This document shows, one piece after another, positions 44,338 through 54,221 of a stretch of 64,000 nucleotides of DNA (position 1 is its first letter; each line of letters opens with the position of its first letter). Under the pieces are notes generated by a model, which was not told where the DNA came from, searched no databases, and saw only the letters and a program-made list of their open reading frames with translations. Position numbers and translations under genes: made by a program. This stretch comes from Channallabes apus (lineage: Eukaryota > Chordata > Actinopteri > Siluriformes > Clariidae), in contig CM060131.1 of the NCBI GenBank assembly GCA_030522415.1, positions 1,188,501 through 1,252,500 of the forward strand. Reading direction: 5' to 3'.

Positions 44338-45067
44338 TAGGCTACGTTTACACTGCCAGGTAAATGTGACCCAGTTCCAATTTTTTGCTCATATGTGACA
44401 CATATCGGATATGTTCTGTGTCCGTGTAAACAGGAAAAAACGCATGCATTCCGATATTTCGAGATCGGTTTCAGGCCTCCTTCATATGTGGAAATAAATC
44501 GAATATAAATCAGATATGTGCTAATGTGATTGTCGTGTAAACAGACAGATCGGATTTCCTGAGGCATTGTGTTCTGTACGTCATTAAAACTGCCACTTCT
44601 TCGCGGTTTAATGACATAATGTTATTATCCTGTGGAAGCGCGTGCTGAATTACAACATCGCAGGTGACGTGGAAGAGGTAAAGAACAACGCCCCAATCCC
44701 CCCCCCCCCTCCAACACACACGCCTTGTGTTAATGCTTATTTGGGCTAAATAACATTAAATCAGTATTTGATGAATAAAGCATATGTGCAGGCTGCAATT
44801 ATGCCGTTTTTCTCTCCTCCTCCGTTTTAAAACCATGGTGCGCGAGCATATATAGCAGAGATAGCATTAAGCATATTTCATCTTTCTTAGCCAGTGTGTA
44901 GCGCAAGAACCTCCCTTTAAGTATGCGCGATGTTTCAGATGGTATGGCGAGTGTAAACACGTCAATCGGATATGAGTCACAGTTAAAAGAACGTGTAAAC
45001 AGACGGTCAAAAAAATCAGATATAGGCAACAAATTGGATCGAGACCTGGCAGTGTAAACGTAGCCTA
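44338..45067. mobile_element. 730-bp terminal-inverted-repeat element nested in hAT copy 2
   Basis: Begins TAGGCTACGTTTACACTGCC and ends with its inverse; arms match for about 24 bases. AT-rich, with ATCGGATATG / CATATCCGAT phrases. It is absent at the same place in hAT copy 1 (about 4817). No coding capacity. The target duplication is ambiguous (TA, or none detectable). Confidence 0.85.
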
Positions 45068-45703
45068 TGCACATGCCTACTACTTGCACACATGGCATTG
45101 CTGTTTACTGGAAATCCGATTTGTCATCTAAGCTGAAAACGAAGATGCATAAAACATGCACTGAAAAAGCACTTTTTGGAATTTAATGGTGGTGCTATTA
45201 CTTTTTTCTGTTAATTATTAAGAGTTTCACAAAACATTGTTTGGTGTTATAAGATAAATAAAAACATGCACTGAAAAGATATGTGGTAGATGGTTGATTA
45301 TTTGTGAAGGTATTTTTTTTTCTTCAAAGATTACAAATAGCTTTTAAAATATGCAAACTGGCAATATTAAAGCGCGGTTTAATCTCCCCTAAAGCTATTG
45401 GTCTCGACTATTTAAATAAAGTGTTTGTTAAAGGAATATGGCTCGGCCTGAAAAAAGTTCAGTCAGAAGATTTTTTTTCACTTTAATCCCTGGGTACAGT
45501 ACATATATATACAGTACAGTATATATACACGCATATATGTACGCATACTGTATATGCATGCATATATGAACGTATATGTACATATAATATAGGAAAATGG
45601 CTAATTTTATATACGTCACGTATATAAAAAACCTATATCAAAACCTATAATAAAACATATATGTTTATATAGGTTATTTCCGAGTGGGACAACAGGCTTA
45701 TAT

Positions 45704-45835
45704 CAAGCCTCCCCCTCATCTTTAAGATCTTAGAAAAGGTAGGAGCACAGAAGCTATGTTTATATCTACATAGGAATAGCATACATAAAATGTATCAGTC
45801 AGGATTCCTTGCACAAAAAAGGCAAATATATTGCT
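45704..45835 (+). pseudogene. L2 LINE reverse transcriptase remnant
   Basis: Reads SSLPLIFKILEKVGAQKLCL then YLHRNSIHKMYQSGF, matching [38 protein letters not shown] sequence of the full L2. About 130 bp only. Confidence 0.75.
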
Positions 45836-46052
45836 GCTAATAAGATTGCACCTGGTAAAAGTCTCTTTGATGCTAGAGAATGGGAGAAGAAATTTCAACC
45901 TACCAGCTCACTGATTTTGCCATACAATATGATATAAACTAAAAAAGGGAAGGAGAAAGGATAGAAAAATAGGCAATCTAAAGAAAACACTCCTCCAAGA
46001 CAGCAAAAATACTGCATAAATACATAGAAAGGCAAGAAAAGTTAAGCCTTTA

Positions 46053-46255
46053 TTTGTCACATACACATTACAGCGAAATTCCTTCTTCGCATATCCCAGC
46101 GTAACTGGGGTAAGACATGATACAGCACCCCTGGAGCAGATAGGGTTAAGGGCCTTGCTCAAGGGCCCAACAGTGGCAACCTGGTGGAGCTGTGGATCGA
46201 ACCACCGATCTTCCGGTTTGGTAACTCAGTGCCTTAGCCCTCTGAGCCACCACTG
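46053..46255 (-). mobile_element. tRNA-derived SINE (-), second family
   Basis: Head at right (GAGCCACCACTGCC; B box GATCGAACCACC), core GGGCCTTGCTCAAGGGCCCA, tail TTTATTTGTCACATACACAT. Confidence 0.85.
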
Positions 46256-46329
46256 CCTCTGAATGCCTCAACGATAAATATGTAAGGCCAATAAAAATAA
46301 ATAAAGTCATTTTTTAAAATTTTTTTTTT

Positions 46330-46566
46330 ATAGAACTTTATTAATCCCAGAGGGAAATTGCTCAATTTTCACATATCCCAATTAGGAAACTGGGGTCAGA
46401 GTGCAGGGTCAGCCAGCTTACGGAGCAGCGCCCCTGGAGCAGATAGGGTTAAGGGCCTTGCTCAAGGGCTCAACAGTGGCAACTTGCCGATGCTGGGGTT
46501 CGAACCCCCGACCTTCCGATCAGTAACCCAGTAACCCACAGCCTTAACCGACTGAGCCACCACTGC
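46330..46566 (-). mobile_element. tRNA-derived SINE (-), second family, different tail
   Basis: B box GGGTTCGAACCCCC, same core; tail AACTTTATTAATCCCAGAGG differs from the neighbour's, so the two copies appear to use different LINE tails. Confidence 0.85.
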
Positions 46567-46967
46567 CCTTAATACATACACTGTCATGTATTCATGATCA
46601 CATTTTGGTTTATGTTAAAGGGTGATGAGGAGAGCACTCACCTAGTGGAGCATGCAGTTGAACAGGTGCTTACTCACATAGACAAACACTTCTCTCTAAA
46701 CTGCATTAGAGAGAAGAGCCAGGCTCAAGAAAGCGGTGTCAGGGGAGCCACAGACCTGAAAAAGCCACATTCAACATTTTATGCTTAAGACTTCATAGAA
46801 TCGCTCATATCCCTTTCAAATTATTTATGTCCTATTATTTCTGACAATCTGTCTGTTTATGCTAAAACTTAAATAATCATTTGTGATTAACCATAGGACT
46901 CTTAAGGCATTCCAGACTAAATGTTTCACAAGTTTGCAGTTTTTAAGTCTAGCAAAGGAACGTTCTT

Positions 46968-47293
46968 CATTCATTCATCTTCTATACCACTTTATCCTGT
47001 ATTTAGGGTTGCGGGGACCTGGAGCCTATCGGCACACCCTGGACAGCGTGCCAATCCATCACAGGGCACACACACACTCAGGTCAATTTTCGGAACACCA
47101 ATTAGCCTAACCTGCATATCTTTGGACTGTGGGAGGAAACGGGAGTACCCGGAGGAAACCTACCAAGCACGGGGAGAACATGCAAACTCCATGCATGCAC
47201 ACAGAGACGGGAATCGAGCCTCGCCAGGAATCGAACCCAGACCCTGGAGGTGCAAGGCGACAGTGCTAACCACTACACCACCGTACCGCCCTG
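46968..47293 (-). mobile_element. Full-length tRNA-derived SINE (-), (GAATG)n-tailed family
   Basis: Minus strand starts AGGGCGGTACGGTGGTGTAG-TGGTTAGCACTG (A box), GGGTTCGATTCCTGGCGAGG (B box), then GCATGTTCTCCCCGTGCTTG, and ends GAATGAATG. Flanks GAACGTTCTT / GAAAGTTCTT (9 of 10). It shows that the truncated copies at 18340, 23187, 31395 and 60143 belong to a tRNA-headed SINE. Confidence 0.9.
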
Positions 47294-47303
47294 GAAAGTT
47301 CTT

Positions 47304-47691
47304 ATTTAGTTGAAGTTGAAAGATTACATACATTTAGGTTGATTTTTAAGCACTCCACAGATTTCATGTTAACAAACTATAATTGGACATCTACTTTATG
47401 CAAGACAAAAGTAATTTTTCCAAATGCGTTTTAACAGATAGATTATTTCACTTATAATTCAAATTCCAGAAAATTTTATGATGGCTTTAGAAGCTTCCAA
47501 TATGCTAATTGACATCATTTATGTCAATTGGGAGTGTATCTCTTGATGTATTTACCATCAAAATCAGTGCCTCTTTGTTTGACATTATTGGAAAAGCAAA
47601 AGAAATCAGTCAAAACCAAAGGGGAAAAAAATGTGACCCTTGACAAATCTAGTTTACCCTTGGGAACTATTTCCACATGCTTGAAGGTAAC
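47304..47691. other. No gene seen
   Basis: AT-rich unique sequence up to the retrovirus target site. Confidence 0.4.
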
Positions 47692-48230
47692 TGTAAGGTT
47701 TTTCTAAAGTTTTGTAGTAGAAGAGGCGAGTTGCTCGGTCTGTCCGCTGTGCTTCGGTAAGCTTTTCTGGCGCCAGGAGAGATTCAGTCAAACACACACA
47801 CACGTTGTCTGTCAGAAAGGTCTCTGTTTATTAACAGCAAAAGATGGGGTTTATATATATTTGACCAAACGCCTGGGCTATAGACATATGTTACTACAAA
47901 GAGCATGAAGCATTGTAAATGTCCTGGTGAGATCCTGAAGAATCAAAGGAGAGGAAGATAGAGGTGTCCGTGCAGAGACAGATCACAAGATGTTGGCTCA
48001 AGTTAGGGGGAGAGGGGGAAGGAGACAGAGGGAGATAGAGAGAGAGGGGGAGAGAGAGACATAAAGAGAGTATGGGAAGGTGAGCGTGGGAGCGTTCACA
48101 CCTTTAAGAACAGATGCAAGAGGAGACAGGAAGATAGCAGCAGGAAAGATTTAACACGTTAATATCAAATCTATGTGGAAGAGAACAAGAGAGTAGAATC
48201 AACTCCTTTATATATAAAATAATTCTAACA
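47692..48230 (-). repeat. 3' LTR of the endogenous retrovirus
   Basis: TGTTAGAATT...CCTTACA on the minus strand. Differs from the other LTR by about two substitutions plus short indels in the AG-rich part. Confidence 0.95.
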
Positions 48231-48609
48231 GTTGACCCCTTAATTTCTAAAAGAATTTGTGAATGTCAATAAGTTTACATAGCAAGAGATATTAACGTGA
48301 AGAAGCAGAGATTCATAATTAGTAGAGTCAGCAAAGATGATTATAAGAAGGGTGATAAAGGAAGAAGATAGTCAGGATTAAATCACTTCTAGAATCACAA
48401 TTAGAAATGAAATATACACTACATACGTAATCAGGCGTTGGCACAAAAATAAAATGTGGAAAAAGCTAACTAATACAAAGTTGAACCTATATGTGTATGT
48501 GAAAAAGGTGAGAAGCGGTGAGAGCCCCCTTTTGAGGTGTCTTCTGGACGTATGTTGCTCCACTAGCCCCTCGGTGCGGGCTAGGAGATCTTGTGAGTGG
48601 TCGATTATG

Positions 48610-49731
48610 TCAAGCAGTCAGTGTCATCTGCGGTGCCTTCTTCACGCGGCTGGCGTGAATCCACTGTGGCTGTGAATCTGTGAGAACAGCTGTGCGTGTC
48701 ACTGCAATTACAGTTGTAGGTGTACTGTAGGCAGCATCCCCCACCTTCCTGGGATTTAAACTTTTCACCAGCACTGTATCACCTGGGATGAAAGAGTGAG
48801 TAGGCTTGTCTGTAGGCAGAGGGAGAGAAGCAGAGACATTACCGTGAACACTGTTCAGTTTTTCAATGAGCGCTTGCGTATAATCGCTGACAATCACGTC
48901 CAGATCACCTGTAAGGGAAACACCAGGGTTACCTTTTACCCAGGGGGTGGGGAATGGTCGTCCCATTATAATCTCAAATGGTGAAAGTTTGGTTGTAGAA
49001 TTGGGTGTCATTCTAATTTCACAAAGCACAGATGGTAACAGGTCAACCCAATTCTTACCTGTATCCATCATGGCTTTTGTCAACCTATCTTTGATTGTTC
49101 TGTTCATCCTCTCTACCACACCAGAACTTTGGGGATGGAAGGGGATGTGAAATTTCCAAACAATGCTTAAAAATTTACACAATTTTTGTGTCACTTTGGA
49201 GACGAATGGCGTGCCATTATCACTGTCAATAGATGTTGGAATACCGTATCTAGGAATGATTTTTTTAGCCAGAATTTTAACTACTATCGTTGCATTTTCT
49301 TTTGAGCATGGAAATGCTTCTACCCATTTAGAAAATCTGTCCACGATTACAAGCATGTATTTCAGATTTCTGACAGGTGGCATGTGTGTAAAGTCAATTT
49401 GTAAGCATTGGAATGGTGCAATAGGCATTGGCAAGGCATCATATTTAACATGTTGTCCTTGTGTATTTGCACGAGCACAGATCAAGCAGGAATCTAATAG
49501 AACAAGTGTAGCCTGTTTGATATTGCGAATGCAGAATCTGTCCTCAATCATACGGATTACCCCCCGTTTTGCGACATGTGAAATACCATGAAAATGACGC
49601 ACTAATAACGGGAGGACAGATGCGGGAAGAGCTATACGGCCGTTTTCATCCCGAATTAGCATATCGCTGCCAGGTGAACACTTACGGGAAGACCAAAAAT
49701 GTAGATCTTCAGGTGATGAATGGGTTTGCAA
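48610..49731 (-). CDS. Retroviral integrase (C-terminal part of pol), open frame
   Basis: An uninterrupted frame of 373 codons. Zinc-binding HHCC module (HFHGISHVAKRG, then SCLICARANTQG), catalytic core with QIDFTHMP (first Asp), DSDNGTPFV (second Asp) and GVVERMNRTIKDRL (Glu), then a C-terminal SH3-like part (IPGDTVLVKSLNP, WIHASRVKK). Inserts viral DNA into the genome. All catalytic residues are visible. The upstream part of pol lies in another frame at 49834-50027, so the natural pol fusion is broken. The frame stops shortly before the place where env should begin. Confidence 0.92.
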   Translation of the reverse strand: MQTHSSPEDLHFWSSRKCSPGSDMLIRDENGRIALPASVLPLLVRHFHGISHVAKRGVIRMIEDRFCIRNIKQATLVLLDSCLICARANTQGQHVKYDALPMPIAPFQCLQIDFTHMPPVRNLKYMLVIVDRFSKWVEAFPCSKENATIVVKILAKKIIPRYGIPTSIDSDNGTPFVSKVTQKLCKFLSIVWKFHIPFHPQSSGVVERMNRTIKDRLTKAMMDTGKNWVDLLPSVLCEIRMTPNSTTKLSPFEIIMGRPFPTPWVKGNPGVSLTGDLDVIVSDYTQALIEKLNSVHGNVSASLPLPTDKPTHSFIPGDTVLVKSLNPRKVGDAAYSTPTTVIAVTRTAVLTDSQPQWIHASRVKKAPQMTLTA

Positions 49732-49833
49732 AAAAAGGCAAGGTCGATGTCAGATGACAAACTAGGAACAGAGACATGGGACGTCAAAGAGAATACTGTA
49801 CTCCTACAAACCTGTGGGGACAAAGGTGCTTCT

Positions 49834-50027
49834 TTAGCGGCCCATTTGGCAACTTCATCAGCTAAACAATTACCTAAAACCTCTTCAGAGTCACCAGATG
49901 CACGACCTTTGACCATCACTATAGCCAATTGCGATGGAAGCAAATTAGCCTGTAAAAGATTAAAGACAAGATTAGCATGTGACATCTTTCCAAAATCATG
50001 TGTGACATCATAAGCATAAAGAGCCAC
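49834..50027 (-). pseudogene. Retroviral RNase H C-terminal remnant
   Basis: Segment VKGRASGDSEEVLGNCLADE followed by VAKWAAKEAPL resembles the end of retroviral RNase H (G-N-x-x-A-D-E-x-A motif). The rest of RNase H and all of reverse transcriptase are absent: the frame upstream joins gag-derived sequence directly. Confidence 0.75.
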
Positions 50028-50139
50028 TGTATCATATTAAGAATATGCCTGACAGGGCACATATTATGGAATGGAATGGTCTGAGGCATCTGGTGAGCCT
50101 GCGGAACAGAAGAAACATAACCATTTTCTATATCTCTCT

Positions 50140-50377
50140 TTTTCTTCCGACACTCCCGTTCCCAATGTCCTGATTTATTACAGTATCTGCAGATTGTTTC
50201 TTTACAGTGATGTTCCCAGTGTCCTTGTCCATTGCAGTTTCTGCATATAATAGTGTGGCATTTAACAGGTTTCTTTGAACCATTAGCACTTATTGTAGGT
50301 GATGCGTGATTAGATTTTCCTCTGAGGGAGGCAATAAAATTGTTTGTAACATCCAGATCACATACCATCCTTCCCAT
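50140..50377 (-). pseudogene. Retroviral nucleocapsid remnant (two CCHC zinc knuckles)
   Basis: CRNCNGQGHWEHHC and CRYCNKSGHWEREC, two C-x2-C-x4-H-x4-C knuckles that bind viral RNA. The frame (from about 50377) then runs into non-matching sequence. Matrix and capsid regions are not recognised further upstream. Confidence 0.88.
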
Positions 50378-50810
50378 GAGTTGTATGGCAGGTTAGTGTC
50401 CGGTCCCTGCTAGAGAAAATGTAAGATATTTAACAGAATTAGGGTCTATATCATTAACAAAGAAAGTCCCTGTGTAAAAACCATGCAGTTTAAAATTTTT
50501 AATATAGTTTAATTCCTAAAACCTACTACTGTCGAATAGGTGACACAAAAGGTTGAATAAAATTCCAAATCCTTAATTATTCATCCAATCATTAGGAGTA
50601 AGAGACTGTTTGGAACGACCATTTCCCATCTTGTTAGTAAGTTACAGTTAGTAAACAAACCAAGTTTATCGAAGTTAAGCGGACACTTTAAGCTTTTTTA
50701 AAAAAATTTTTTTTATTATAATTATTATTATTTTATTTATTTATTTATTTATTTAATTTTATTTATTTTTATTTTTTTACAGGTGGTGTGACGTTCGAAC
50801 AGAGTGTATC

Positions 50811-51410
50811 AGAATATATTTAAATCTGAAGAATACTGTAATCTATAAAGTGTATTATCAAAAATGTGTATTATCTCCGCGTTCCTGATAACACTACCAG
50901 GAATATGGATTCTATTTCAAATCTCACATGCCTCTACATCTTTGGAGACCATACACACATTTATCAAATACCAATATAGTAAATTAATAAGTATATATTT
51001 AAAACTGAAGAATACTGTAATTTAAAAGTGTATTATCAAAAATGTGTAATATCTCCGCGTTCCTGATAACACTACCAGGAATATGGATTATATTTCAAAT
51101 CTCACATGCCTCTACATCTTTGGAGATTAATCACACATTTATCAAATACCAATATAGTGAATTAATAAGGCATTCGGCCAATCTACCCTGTTTCTGAGAA
51201 CACTCTCAGAAAAATGGAGCTCAGGTGCGCCGGGCTGAGTCCACGCGCCTCTACGTCAGGGAGACAATAAAACTCATGCACCCCCCACGTGTATAACTGC
51301 AACTGCACGCCGCTCCCTGTTCCAAAGAACACTCTAAGGAATATGGCTATAACCAATTCATTTATTAATTTTCTAGCCACGCGCCTCTACGCCAGGGCCA
51401 GCTTATACAC
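50811..51410. repeat. Four-unit degenerate tandem repeat in the retroviral leader
   Basis: Two ~183-bp units are nearly identical (50811-50992, 50993-51174; each with CTCCGCGTTCCTGATAACAC and CACATGCCTCTACATCTTTG). Two shorter, older units follow (about 51190-51270, 51300-51400), sharing GAACACTCT-AGGAATATGG and CACGCGCCTCTACG. Confidence 0.8.
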
Positions 51411-51884
51411 AAAGTGCATGCTACAAATGCCTCACTAAATTACCAATATTGAAAGTGCATAAATTACGTAAACAACAGAATTTAGCGAACGTATATCTTT
51501 TTTAAAACACACCCGAAGTAGCGCGTCTCCTCTAGCGGGACGCGGTTTGATGACGTAGGTACTCGCGACGACAGCGCTGTGTATGTTTTTAGCTTAATGC
51601 TAACAACACCGGTTCAGTTTCAGTTAAACACCTAGTTTAATCTATATCATTCAATTATCCACAATCGCTGTAATTTTAGCCAATAAACCAACGCGAGTAA
51701 TGTCAAACACAACGCGAAACAAAAACTAATTAAAACGCATAAAGTTTCTTTTTCCAAAATATAACCCAAATACACGCCAATTTACTACGTAAATAAACTA
51801 TTGGTTCAAAAACTTTTCTGACCAAGGAAGGAAGTACAATAGCAAAAATACTGCTTAACTTACCTTCCTGGAGAGAAAAGGTTA

Positions 51885-51896
51885 GACGAGCCCCCA
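51885..51896 (-). promoter_or_regulatory. Retroviral primer-binding site (tRNA-Pro type)
   Basis: TGGGGGCTCGTC starts three bases after the 5' LTR end (minus strand); reverse transcription would start from a proline tRNA here. The next bases depart from the usual 18-base site. Confidence 0.85.
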
Positions 51897-51899
51897 GAT

Positions 51900-52432
51900 T
51901 GTAAGGTTTTTCTAAAGTTTTGTAGTAGAAGAGGCGAGTTGCTCGGTCTGTCCGCTGTGCTTCGGTAAGCTTTTCTGGCGCCAGGAGAGATTCAGTCAAA
52001 CACACACACACGTTGTCTGTCAGAAAGGTCTCTGTTTATTAACAGAAAAAGATGGGGTTTATATATATTTGACCAAACGCCTGGGCTATAGACATATGTT
52101 ACTACAAAGAGCATGAACCATTGTAAATGTCCTGGTGAGATCCTGAAGAATCAAAGGAGAGGAAGATAGAGGTGTCCGTGCAGAGACAGATCACAAGATG
52201 TTGGCTCAAGTTAGGGGGAAGGAGACAGAGGGAGATAGAGAGAGAGGGGGAGAGAGAGAGACATAAAGAGAGTATGGGAAGGTGAGCGTGGGAGCGTTCA
52301 CACCTTTAAGAACAGATGCAAGAGGAGACAGGAAGATAGCAGCAGGAAAGATTTAACACGTTAATATCAAATCTATGTGGAAGAGAACAAGAGAGTAGAA
52401 TCAACTCCTTTATATATAAAATAATTCTAACA
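51900..52432 (-). repeat. 5' LTR of the endogenous retrovirus
   Basis: Pairs with 47692-48230. On the minus strand TTTTATATATAAAGGAG (TATA-like) is near the LTR start. An AATAAA signal is present on the minus strand near 52035 (TTTATT on plus). Confidence 0.93.
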
Positions 52433-52547
52433 GTAACATGTTCATCTTTACAAACAATACTACAAACCATGTTTGCACCATAGGACTATCCAGTCGTCAT
52501 ACCTCTCAGGAAGATGCGTTTTGGTATGAAATGTAAAAATCAATCCC

Positions 52548-52718
52548 AGAGAAATAGCAAATGACTTATCCAGAGCGACTTACATTTGTATCTCATTACA
52601 CAACTGAGCAGTTGAGGGTCTTGCTCAAGGACCCAACAGTGGCAATTTCGTGGTTGTGGGGTTTGAACCTGGGATCTTCTGAACCATAGTCCAATGCCTT
52701 AACCACTGAGCTTCCCCT
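52548..52718 (-). mobile_element. tRNA-derived SINE (-), second family
   Basis: CCAGAGCGACTTACATTTGT, core AGGGTCTTGCTCAAGGACCC, B box GGGGTTTGAACCTGGG, A box TAACCACTGAGC. Closest to the copy at 24913. Confidence 0.85.
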
Positions 52719-52779
52719 GGGTATGTTATTAAGACATGGAGGAAACAGGTGCAAAAGTATCTATATGCACAGTGAAACA

Positions 52780-52950
52780 AGACTGAGATTGACGTAACCT
52801 GAAAGACCGCTCGGCAAGACAGAAGCCACTGCTACAAAGCCACCAAGCCAGTCTTTGCACCTGCACATGGAGCCAAGCATCTTATTTTTTGGAGAAATGT
52901 CTTCTGATCTGATGAAACAAAAATTTAACTGTTCGGCCATAACCACCATC
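52780..52950 (+). pseudogene. Tc1-like transposase remnant (another family)
   Basis: Reading across small frameshifts: ...AAGCATCTTATTTTTTGGAG gives HLIFWRN, then SDETKI around the first catalytic Asp, then LFG. About 170 bp with no inverted repeats. Confidence 0.5.
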
Positions 52951-53783
52951 ATTGTAAATATTCAGAATTAGTTCATTTTAAATATTAAGCATATTAAGTA
53001 ATATAAATATATAAAACACCAGATTTATATACTATATATAATGTAAAAATCAAAAATCAAATGAAGAATATACTGTGTTGTCACGATACTGATGGAGGTA
53101 AACAAATGGAAGTGCAGATCAGCATTGGTTTATTTATGAGTAACAGACAATCAAAAACGTGAAGCTGAATCAAAGTCAAGAGTCAGGCGAGGCGCAACCA
53201 GAATGCCAAGAGCAAAACCAATAATCAGAATAAAAAAAATATGCAGAGTCAAGATCAAAATATCTGGGAATATACAGTGGTGTGAAAAACTATTTGCCCC
53301 CTTCCTGATTTCTTATTCTTTTGCATGTTTGTCACACTTAAATGTTTCTGCTCATCAAAAACCGTTAACTATTAGTCAAAGATAACATAATTGAACACAA
53401 AATGCAGTTTTTAAATGAAGGTTTACGTTATTAAGGGAGAAAAAAACTCCAAATCTACATGGCCCTGTGTGAAAAAGTGATTGCCCCCTTGTTAAAAAAT
53501 AACTTAACTGTGGTTTATCACACCTGAGTTCAATTTCTGTAGTCACCCCCAGGCCTGATTACTGCCACACCTGTTTCAATCAAGAAATCACTTAAATAGG
53601 AGCTACCTGACACAGAGAAGTAGACCAAAAGCACCTCAAAAGCTAGACATCATGCCAAGATCCAAAGAAATTCAGGAACAAATGAGAACAAAAGTAATTG
53701 AGATCTATCAGTCTGGTAAAGGTTATAAAGCCATTTCTAAAGCTTTGGGACTCCAGCGAACCACAGTGAGAGCCATTATCTAA

Positions 53784-54125
53784 TTATCTGGAGCTAATCA
53801 TATACGCCTTCGTCAGTCAGAGGTTAGTAAGAGTAACTTTACAGAGGTGTTTAAATTAGCGAAGGCGATGTCCGATGAAGTAGTATGCTCTGGTCCCATC
53901 CCAATGAGACGTGGCGACATAGCTTACAGCAGGTTATGGTCGCTGAACCGCTGGATGTCCAGGTGGTGCTCCAAAAATAATGTGGGCTACATAGACAATT
54001 GGAAGACCTTTGAGGGCAAAACTGGCCTGTTAGGGCGGGACGGTGTCCATCCCACTCGGGAAGGTGCTGCTCTCATTTCCTGTAGTATAGCTCATAGTCT
54101 CAGTAGAGGTCTAGTTAATCGGTGA
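53784..54125 (+). CDS. L2 ORF1 C-terminal part: SGNH/esterase-like domain (5' partial)
   Basis: Open from the insertion point to TGA at 54123-54125. It reads NHIRLRQSEVSKSNFTEVFK ... WKTFEGKTGLLGRDGVHPTR ... The GRDGVHPTREG segment is the Asp-x-x-His block of SGNH-type esterases found in ORF1 of CR1/L2 LINEs; the N-terminal GDS block is lost by truncation. Role in retrotransposition: ORF1 proteins bind element RNA or membranes. ORF2 begins about 100 bases downstream. Confidence 0.75.
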   Translation, partial: LSGANHIRLRQSEVSKSNFTEVFKLAKAMSDEVVCSGPIPMRRGDIAYSRLWSLNRWMSRWCSKNNVGYIDNWKTFEGKTGLLGRDGVHPTREGAALISCSIAHSLSRGLVNR

Positions 54126-54221
54126 CAATCCAAAGCCCAGGCCAGGGAGCAGACAGACAGGTTAAACCAACCGTCTGCTAGCTGCATAGAGTCGTCACTC
54201 AGGGTTCACCTTATTGAGACT

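Larger units (their letters stand above)
43567..45492 (+). mobile_element. Non-autonomous hAT element with 6-bp target duplication, copy 2
   Basis: Ends identical to copy 1 (CAGGGATTAAAGT / inverse). GGTACA flanks both sides (43561-43566, 45493-45498). Body matches 4005-5257 closely, with one 30-bp loss near the left end and a 730-bp nested element. Inserted in the right end zone of BEN element copy 2. Confidence 0.87.
40059..45690 (+). mobile_element. Terminal-repeat element carrying a BEN-like gene, copy 2 (inverse of copy 1)
   Basis: From 40061 to about 43560 this is the reverse complement of 28928-24000 of copy 1, minus copy 1's insertions. The right end (TAGGTTATTTCCGAGTGGGA at about 45688) is the inverse of copy 1's left end. 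The left end is missing, replaced by the I-like LINE. Own insertions: Tc1 copy 2 (41451-43069) and hAT copy 2 (43567-45492). A 250-bp segment (40723-40970) is absent from copy 1. Confidence 0.6.
47692..52432 (-). mobile_element. Endogenous retrovirus (-), defective, near-identical LTRs
   Basis: LTRs at 47692-48230 and 51900-52432; 5-bp duplication GTAAC on both sides (47687-47691, 52433-52437). Next to the 5' LTR (right, minus strand) is TGGGGGCTCGTC (51896-51885), a proline-tRNA primer site as in class I (gamma/epsilon-like) retroviruses. Surviving coding: nucleocapsid zinc knuckles, end of RNase H, full integrase. Protease, reverse transcriptase, most of gag and all of env are missing. It cannot replicate alone. 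Confidence 0.93.
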
